Source: Actinomycetes bacterium
Lineage (GTDB): Bacteria > Actinomycetota > Thermoleophilia > BMS3ABIN01
Length of the DNA stretch: 37,000 nt
Direction of reading: 5' to 3'
Assembly: GCA_021791195.1 (NCBI GenBank)
Contig: JAJYXB010000015.1
Location: forward strand, 25,001 to 62,000
Shown here: positions 32,654 through 37,000 of the stretch, piece after piece
Numbering within the stretch: position 1 is the stretch's first letter
Layout of the letters: each line of letters starts with the position of its first letter
Notes under the pieces: generated by a model
The model's database searches: none
What the model saw: only the letters and a program-made list of their open reading frames with translations
What the model was told of the DNA's origin: nothing
Made by a program: the position numbers and the translations under genes

Positions 32654-33283
32654 TCAAAAAGTGGCCCGGGCATTCTCACCCTTGGCCAGGCGCGCGATCG
32701 CTTCCTCAAACACATCATCCCGCTGGGCGCCCACGATCTTCACCTCGTCGTTGATAAAGTAGGTGGGCGCAGCGTGCACCCCGGCTTCGCGGGCGGCGGC
32801 GTCCTGCTCGGTGACAGTGGCTGCGAACTCACCACTCTCGGTGCGGCGCTGCATCTCGCCGGCGTCGATGCCCGCGTCAACCGCTGCCTGGCGCAAAACC
32901 TCCCAGTCACTGATGTCCCGGCCCTCGGCGAAAAACTGGTGAAGGACAGCGCGGTGAAACTCGCCGCCCTTTCCCACAGAATTCGCATACTCGCTGGCCT
33001 CCAGCGCCCGGCGTGAGTTGGGAATGTGCGCGGAGAACTTGATGGGCAGACCTAGCTCCTGAGCCCTGGCCCGCAAGCGCTGGCGGGCTTCCTCTCTTTC
33101 GGGGGTGGCCCGGTACCACAACGACAGCTCCACCCCTTCCGGCGGCATGTCCGGCCGCAGCATAAAAGGCTTCCACTCAATAACCGCCCCGGGATGTTTC
33201 TCCTTAACGTGGTCGGCCGCGACCTGGCCGATGTAGCACCACGGTCAGATGTAGTCAGAATAAATGGTCAACTTGACGGTCAT
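32654..33283 (-). CDS. FrnE/DsbA-like oxidoreductase, candidate selenoprotein (UPWC active site)
   Basis: Read from the ATG at 33283, which has a very strong SD (AGGAGGAAGGA), the frame is MTVKLTIYSDYI, then TGA, then PWCYIGQVAADHV and onward to 32654. In FrnE-like DsbA proteins this place is CPWC, so the TGA sits at the first active-site Cys (position 13, with Cys16 kept). The rest is an intact family member: EWKPFMLRPDMPPEG, a helical insert, and APTYFINDEVKIVGAQRDDVFEEAI with the cis-Pro. The total is 209 residues with Sec, a normal length. A SECIS-like hairpin follows the TGA directly. The internal ATG at 33163 has no SD and would lose the active site. The alternative is a nonsense mutation in a decaying region. 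Confidence 0.78.
33208..33243 (-). promoter_or_regulatory. Candidate bacterial SECIS element
   Basis: On the minus strand, one base after the in-frame TGA (33247-33245), CGTGG (33243-33239) pairs with CCACG (33212-33208) and TCGGCC (33231-33226) pairs with GGCCGA (33218-33213). A 7-base bulge lies on the 5' side. The apical loop is AGGTCGC, and its GGT begins 20 bases after the TGA. A short stem with a GGU-type loop at this distance is the form recognised by SelB in bacterial selenoprotein mRNAs. Confidence 0.65.
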
Positions 33284-33417
33284 TCCTTCCTCCTGTTCCT
33301 GTTCTGCCGGCTACGTCCCCATATTGTTATATTACCCGTTTCGACGGAACAGCGAGAGCAGCATCAAGAATTTCGCGAGCCGAAAACCATTATTGCTGAA
33401 AGAATGATCTATGCGTC

Positions 33418-33972
33418 GTGAGCGGCATCGCCTATGCGGCGCCGCGTGTCAACAACGACATGACCAGAGGCATCATCAACCGCTTCAGGTCCATGCCGAT
33501 CGCGCCCTCATCCATCCTGGGAGGCCACGCGGTTTCATCGGTGCTATCCAACCTTTTTTCGGTGCTGCTGGTAATTCTGGTTTCTTTTCTGATCGGCTTC
33601 CGCCCCGCCGCCGGCATCGCAGAGTGGTTGATTTTCGGCGGGATCCTGCTCTTGTTCACACTTGCCACGACCTGGCTCGCGATAGTCTTCGGCTTGCTCG
33701 CCAGGAGTGCGGAGGGCGCCGGCGCGTTCAGCTACATTCTGCTGATGCTGATTTTCGTAAGCTCGGCTTTCACGCCGGCGAGTTCGATGACCCCGTCACT
33801 GCGGGCCTTCGCGGACAACCAGCCAATGACGCCGATCGTCGAGACAATGCGCTCCCTTCTGGTTAACGGCAGCGCAGGTCCAAAAGTCTGGGTCGCAGTA
33901 CTTTGGTGCGCCACATTACTGATCGTCTCGTATCTGCTTGCGTTGAGGATTTACCGGAACAAGACGGTTTAG
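33418..33972 (+). pseudogene. C-terminal fragment of an ABC-2 permease (DrrB-like)
   Basis: 184 residues on the plus strand. It starts with MSGIAYAAPRVNNDMTRGIINRFRSMPIAPSSILGG, the cytoplasmic loop that in full DrrB-like permeases follows the second membrane helix, and then has four hydrophobic helices and LRIYRNKTV at the end. The first 70-80 residues of the family are missing and no ATPase gene is near on this strand. The GTG at 33418 has no SD. It is a different permease from the one at 30566-31375, so two exporters have left remnants here. Confidence 0.7.
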
Positions 33973-33999
33973 ACGCTCCAGACGGTTCTGACGCTCCAG
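33964..33999 (+). repeat. 18-bp tandem repeat, two copies
   Basis: Units at 33964-33981 and 33982-33999 share ACGGTT..GACGCTCCAG with two differences. The first copy contains the stop codon of the permease fragment. A short hairpin (AAACGC/GCGTTT, about 34003-34020) follows and may end transcription. Confidence 0.7.
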
Positions 34000-34516
34000 C
34001 AATAAACGCCGGGAGCGTTTAAAAATCCAATTTGTCACAATTGGGAAGCCATCCAACTGTAATGGGATAAGCAAAAAACAGGCTTATGATCCAATAGGGA
34101 TGCTGGCGCAACCAGTCCAAAAAGTCAGAGTAAATTTGCCCGGTTTTTTTTCACGTCTCATTGCTCTCTATTTTAAATTGCGTAAATAAGATTCTGACGC
34201 CAGGTGGTTCGAACCCGAACCGTGTTTACGTTAGAGCAAACAAAAAAAGCCTTTATGTTGGAGCAGCCCATGACAGGGCTGGCGCCAAGCGATGATCTTC
34301 TTAGCATCGTCGCACAGCTCGGGTGCTCTATGCGCTGCATGACGACGATGTGCGTATGAGTGCGACCGAGCGCACCGGACAAAAAAATCGTTCTCCAAGG
34401 CCGCCATATAAATGTCTGGTCAGATACGACCGAAAACGCCCGTTGCAAGCGAAACCATGCCTTAAGCGCCGAAACAGCTGGTTTGTTGTGGTTACAGAAG
34501 AATGTTTTGCAGATGT
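33973..34516. other. Gene-poor stretch marking the shift to AT-rich DNA
   Basis: No convincing gene. GC content falls visibly after about 34020. A hairpin AAACGC/GCGTTT with a 5-base loop lies near 34003-34020. A plus-strand frame at 34222-34359 (45 codons from a GTG, VFTLEQTKKAFMLEQPMTG) has a coding-like look but no SD and no recognised relative. A perfect palindrome GGTTCGAACC is at 34206-34215. An 8-T run on the plus strand lies near 34144-34151. Confidence 0.5.
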
Positions 34517-35224
34517 CTATTCTTTCGTTAACACCAGCTGCATCGTGCCTGAACCATTACAGGTGATGCCTGATGTGGAGAGGCACGGATATGAGGAGAG
34601 CGTGGCCGTCGCCATATAAGTCTGGCCTTTACGTGTCTTGCACTTCGTCGTCGTGGTACTGTCAGACGTGGTTGTTTTGGTCGAGCAACCGGCAATAGTC
34701 TGGGGTATAAAACCGTCTGACGTGAACCCGAAGAGGCCCTGCAGCGGCGGCGTTGGCTGGCTCTCCGTGAAGGTAGTCGGCGGGCCAATGACCAGCGTCA
34801 TTTGAAGTGGGCCGCCGTTTGACCCGGACGCGGATATAGCATGCCCCCCGCATTCCATCGAGACGACGCCGAAGTTCATCCCCTGCAGCGTCACGATGAT
34901 GGGTTGGTGTGATATATCGATCTCAGTCGGTTGAACTGTCAATGGCAACGAATGCGGCATGCTGCCAGTGCATCCTGGGACATGTGGAACAAGCGTCCAT
35001 AATATGGAGCCCGAACCACTCAGTATGTAGTTCCCTTTGGGAAGGCCCTTGATCTTCAGCTTGGTGGTTTTTGTCGTACTGGTAGCTGCGGTGGAGGTGG
35101 TATTTGTTGTAGTTGGCTGCTGGCCGCCGCCGCACGCCGTTAAGGCAACCGATAAGAACAGGAATAGCGCCCCCCAAATAAGGAGAAGCCGTGCCGAACC
35201 GCCGCTGTTCAGAGTAGTTTGCAT
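34517..35224 (-). CDS. Putative secreted lipoprotein with Thr-rich linker
   Basis: 235 residues. The N-terminal signal (RLLLIWGALFLFLSVALTAC) ends in a lipobox LTAC with the lipidated Cys at about residue 31, followed by GGG and a Thr/Ser-rich linker (about 36-55). The mature part looks like one or two beta-rich units with several Cys (PGCTG, MECGG, AGCST, TKCKT, YPCLS, ITCNG) that could form disulfides. A second Thr-rich run (KTTTSDSTTTTK) lies near 190. No family is recognised. The ATG at 35224 has AGGAGG 6 bases upstream, so expression is likely. It is probably a surface-anchored protein of the cell envelope. Confidence 0.8.
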   Translation of the reverse strand: MQTTLNSGGSARLLLIWGALFLFLSVALTACGGGQQPTTTNTTSTAATSTTKTTKLKIKGLPKGNYILSGSGSILWTLVPHVPGCTGSMPHSLPLTVQPTEIDISHQPIIVTLQGMNFGVVSMECGGHAISASGSNGGPLQMTLVIGPPTTFTESQPTPPLQGLFGFTSDGFIPQTIAGCSTKTTTSDSTTTTKCKTRKGQTYMATATLSSYPCLSTSGITCNGSGTMQLVLTKE

Positions 35225-35235
35225 AGAACCTCCTT

Positions 35236-35267
35236 TTTGACATTTAGACTTTGGGTATCATGTCAAA
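35236..35267 (-). promoter_or_regulatory. 8-bp inverted repeat between promoter region and lipoprotein start
   Basis: TTTGACAT (35236-35243) and ATGTCAAA (35260-35267) are perfect inverted repeats with a 16-base spacer, just upstream of the lipoprotein SD. One arm contains TTGACA in the minus-strand direction, a possible -35; the -10 is unclear. The site may be an operator. Confidence 0.45.
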
Positions 35268-35440
35268 CGCCGTCTTCAGCGATGGTCCCGCGGCGATGCT
35301 CCCCATAACTTATCGATGTTCGAGATAGAGAGTTTTTCACCTTCTTTTTTATGATTCAGCCAACCGATGCTTGCAATGCTGACCCGTTACGAATTGTCGC
35401 CGTGTATTGATCAGCATCATGTGACTTCAACTCAAGTTCG

Positions 35441-35659
35441 TTGCTGCTATTTGCACTCTTGATGATAAAAACATCCATAAAAGTAAATTCATCCTCAAAA
35501 GTTCGAACCCTGTTTGGTGTCATCGATATGTCACAAAAAAATGGCTTTACGAAGCCATTTGTGAGGGATAAGAATGTGGTGGACCTTATCGGTAGCTATT
35601 CGAACTTGGCAGTTCTGAATAAGCTAGCAGCAGTAATTAATAAAACCGCGACTGCCTAA
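35441..35659 (+). CDS. Small open frame, doubtful gene
   Basis: 72 codons in AT-rich DNA. The first ATG gives a hydrophobic start (MLLFALLMIKTS); an inner ATG at 35528 would give 43 residues beginning MSQKNGFTKPF. No family is recognised and no SD is clear. It overlaps a strong minus-strand terminator hairpin at 35533-35560, which argues against it being a plus-strand gene. The region from 35225 to 36040 otherwise holds no gene I can support; see also the possible decayed minus-strand frame reported among the findings. Confidence 0.2.
   Translation: MLLFALLMIKTSIKVNSSSKVRTLFGVIDMSQKNGFTKPFVRDKNVVDLIGSYSNLAVLNKLAAVINKTATA
35533..35560 (-). terminator. Intrinsic terminator, minus-strand orientation
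   Basis: AAATGGCTT (35539-35547) and AAGCCATTT (35552-35560) form a perfect 9-bp stem with a 4-base loop. On the minus strand it is followed by TTTTTTT (35541-35535). No intact minus-strand gene lies upstream of it, so it may have served a gene now decayed in 35600-35870. Confidence 0.7.
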
Positions 35660-35971
35660 GTGAGATTTCTACGAGAAAATCTAAGCGCTCTTGCGCTTTG
35701 CGATGAAATCACTAATCTTAGGAACTAATTCTATCGGTACTTCAATAACCGTCGATCTACAGCGTCAAATGCAGCCTCGTTCTCAGCAAGGGCCTCCTCT
35801 TCTATCTGTTCCTCGTAATAGGCGAGACTCGCTCAACGCGATCATCTACCCATCTTTTGGGGAATTTGCTTTTTTAACTTCATGGCTTTTTATCTTTTTC
35901 ATAGTGGAATTGATAGGCTTCATTTATCTCTGCATAGTTTGGCGCTTTTATTTTTTCATATCTTCAGAATA

Positions 35972-35998
35972 TTGACAGTAGTTTTTAAGCGTTATAGT
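35972..35998 (+). promoter_or_regulatory. Candidate promoter of the cyclase-like gene
   Basis: TTGACA at 35972-35977 and TATAGT at 35993-35998, 15 bases apart, which is a little short but both hexamers are good. It lies about 43 bases before the ATG at 36041 and supports that start over the longer open frame from 35882. Confidence 0.5.
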
Positions 35999-36040
35999 TT
36001 TCGGAATCGATATGGTTACGAACCAGGAGCGTGGAATCCT

Positions 36041-36877
36041 ATGATACGAACCATCGTAAAAATTGATTTATGCGGTAGCAAGAAATTTGCTACCGCAAGA
36101 GAAACTGAGAATCCCGAAATTAGAGCAGAAACTCTCAAGTCTCTTTTATCTGTGTCGCAGCAAACATTTCCGCAAGCTTCCGAACCCTACCCTGCAGGTA
36201 GCTACTATAAAGCTGAAGGCGACGCCGTTTATTATGTTCTTGAAAAACCAACCGTTGCATTACGCGCGTCGATAGAATTTATGCAGAAGTGGTTCAATCA
36301 ATTGCCAAACTTCCCAGAGTGTCGAGTAATCCTGGAACGAGGCGACATCCAAGAAGTGAAGGTGCCGTCTAAAATGGAATTGACTGGCAAGCCGTTCGAG
36401 AACATTGCAGTAATTGAAAAAAATTTAGGAGATGGAAAAATTTTCCTAACAGACAGTGTTTTCAAGAACGTTGATCAAACAGTTTCGAAGTTTTCATTTC
36501 TTTTCCCAAAAAAAATACATGCAGAAACAATAAGAATCTATTGGGTTGATTTCCTTGACCCGCGGACGGTTGCCGATTCCAGTCTTATTCATGCTTTATT
36601 TATTGCCCATCCTAAGGCAGCTGAGGCAAGAAGCCGGGTATTTGAATTATTTATGTTGGAATGTCTCTTAGAGAAAATGAAGGCGGTTACCACGGCTGAA
36701 ATCTTGGAATGGGGTAAAAGTAAGAATTATCCAATGCCCACATCGGAAATACTATTACATGTGGTTAAGGGATCGGATTTTCTAGATTTCGATAATTCAA
36801 CACAAACTATTTCTATAAAGCCCATTGCAAAGAAATATGTTGAAAGTGCTCAAGCTGACTTTTTAAATGCTAAATGA
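36041..36877 (+). CDS. Class III nucleotidyl-cyclase-like protein with C-terminal helical/winged domain, 3' end cut by IS
   Basis: 278 residues. The N-terminal 150 resemble a class III cyclase homology domain: IVKIDLCGSKKF carries the first metal Asp (D9), YYKAEGDAVYYVL (56-67) the second (D61) with the K-x-x-G-D spacing, and ELTGKPFENIAVIEKNLGDGKIFLTDSVF (113-141) aligns with the usual VNxAAR region. The Asn is kept (N121) but the transition-state Arg position is Ile125, so activity is uncertain. Residues 195-275 (VFELFMLECLLEKMKAVTTAEILEWG and following) look like a winged helix. The stop TGA is the first three bases of an IS3-type terminal repeat, so the true C-terminus may be longer. AT-rich codon use unlike the core genes suggests transfer. 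A Pycsar-type cyclase is one possibility. Confidence 0.6.
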   Translation: MIRTIVKIDLCGSKKFATARETENPEIRAETLKSLLSVSQQTFPQASEPYPAGSYYKAEGDAVYYVLEKPTVALRASIEFMQKWFNQLPNFPECRVILERGDIQEVKVPSKMELTGKPFENIAVIEKNLGDGKIFLTDSVFKNVDQTVSKFSFLFPKKIHAETIRIYWVDFLDPRTVADSSLIHALFIAHPKAAEARSRVFELFMLECLLEKMKAVTTAEILEWGKSKNYPMPTSEILLHVVKGSDFLDFDNSTQTISIKPIAKKYVESAQADFLNAK

Positions 36878-37000
36878 ATCGCCCCGGGTTTACCGGAGAC
36901 TCGTTTGTTTGGGTAACTCTATGATTTCTCTGCCTTCTTGTCCACGATATTGAGCTTCCAGTTCTGCCGGCGGGATGTCGCCGATCGGTTTCAGCAGCCG
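36875..37000 (-). mobile_element. IS3-family insertion sequence, one end (runs off the window)
   Basis: The terminal inverted repeat begins TGAATCGCCCCGGGTTTACC at 36875, the form seen at the ends of many IS3-family elements (TGA/T..CGCCCCGGGTTT..CGGA). The transposase C-terminus reads inward from 37000 to 36890. The element's outer end abuts the cyclase-like gene. The other end lies beyond the window. Confidence 0.8.
36890..37000 (-). CDS. IS3-family transposase OrfB, C-terminal 36 residues
   Basis: The visible tail RLLKPIGDIPPAELEAQY is the highly conserved end of the IS3 orfB DDE integrase (normally R-L-L-x-P-I-G-x-I-P-P-A-E-x-E). It continues to ELPKQTSLR and a TAA at 36892-36890, 13 bases inside the terminal repeat. 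The catalytic DDE residues lie outside the window. High GC here contrasts with the AT-rich target DNA. Confidence 0.85.
   Translation of the reverse strand, partial: RLLKPIGDIPPAELEAQYRGQEGREIIELPKQTSLR

Noticed and set aside
34200-34230. tRNA-like T-arm (GGTTCGAACC)
   Set aside because: The sequence is a simple palindrome; the flanks do not pair as a T-stem and no acceptor, D or anticodon arm can be drawn on either strand.

Overview
The window is GC-rich for about its first 34 kb, and almost every real gene there lies on the minus strand. The order thrS, nadE, infC-rpmI-rplT, a SpoU/TrmH-type RNA methyltransferase, pheS-pheT, argJ-B-D-F-R-G-H, mpg and tyrS is the housekeeping arrangement of Actinobacteria (Mycobacterium has infC-rpmI-rplT-tsnR-pheST-argCJBDFRGH, with mpg and tyrS further along). 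Corrinoid-activation genes and a probable selenoprotein suggest an uncultured, probably anaerobic actinobacterial lineage; this placement is inference.

Layout, read on the minus strand from high to low coordinates. (1) 28.0-22.5 kb: a tightly packed operon of a corrinoid protein, a UroD-fold methyltransferase, a RACo-like [2Fe-2S]/ASKHA corrinoid activator, and a PAS/GAF/PP2C (RsbU-like) sensor phosphatase interrupted by an apparent frameshift. (2) 22.4-20.2 kb: a bacterioferritin-like protein, an FMN reductase, and two small SHOCT-domain membrane proteins. One SHOCT protein is His-rich. The other is preceded by four 11-bp-spaced repeats typical of a PhoB/PhoP-class activator. (3) 20.2-10.5 kb: thrS, nadE, then infC-rpmI-rplT-RNA methyltransferase-pheS-pheT from one good promoter with a structured leader that contains a terminator-like hairpin. 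(4) 10.3-2.8 kb: the arginine genes argJ-B-D-F-R-G-H behind a TTGACA/TAAAAT promoter overlaid with ARG-box-like sites. argC is absent, and a perfect 27-bp inverted repeat lies between argB and argD. (5) 2.8-0 kb: mpg, a NIF3-family gene, a methyltransferase and the 5' part of tyrS.

The right end is accessory. From 28.3 to 34 kb there are a DUF488 gene, an MFS exporter, fragments of an ABC exporter and an SRPBCC protein, a PhzF-like gene, and a FrnE/DsbA-like oxidoreductase. In the last, the first Cys of the active-site CPWC is an in-frame TGA followed by a hairpin with a GGU apical loop, so it is a strong candidate selenoprotein. Beyond about 34 kb the DNA becomes AT-rich. It holds a Thr-rich lipoprotein, a decayed stretch, and a plus-strand class III nucleotidyl-cyclase-like gene whose stop codon is supplied by the terminal repeat of an inserted IS3-family element at the window edge.
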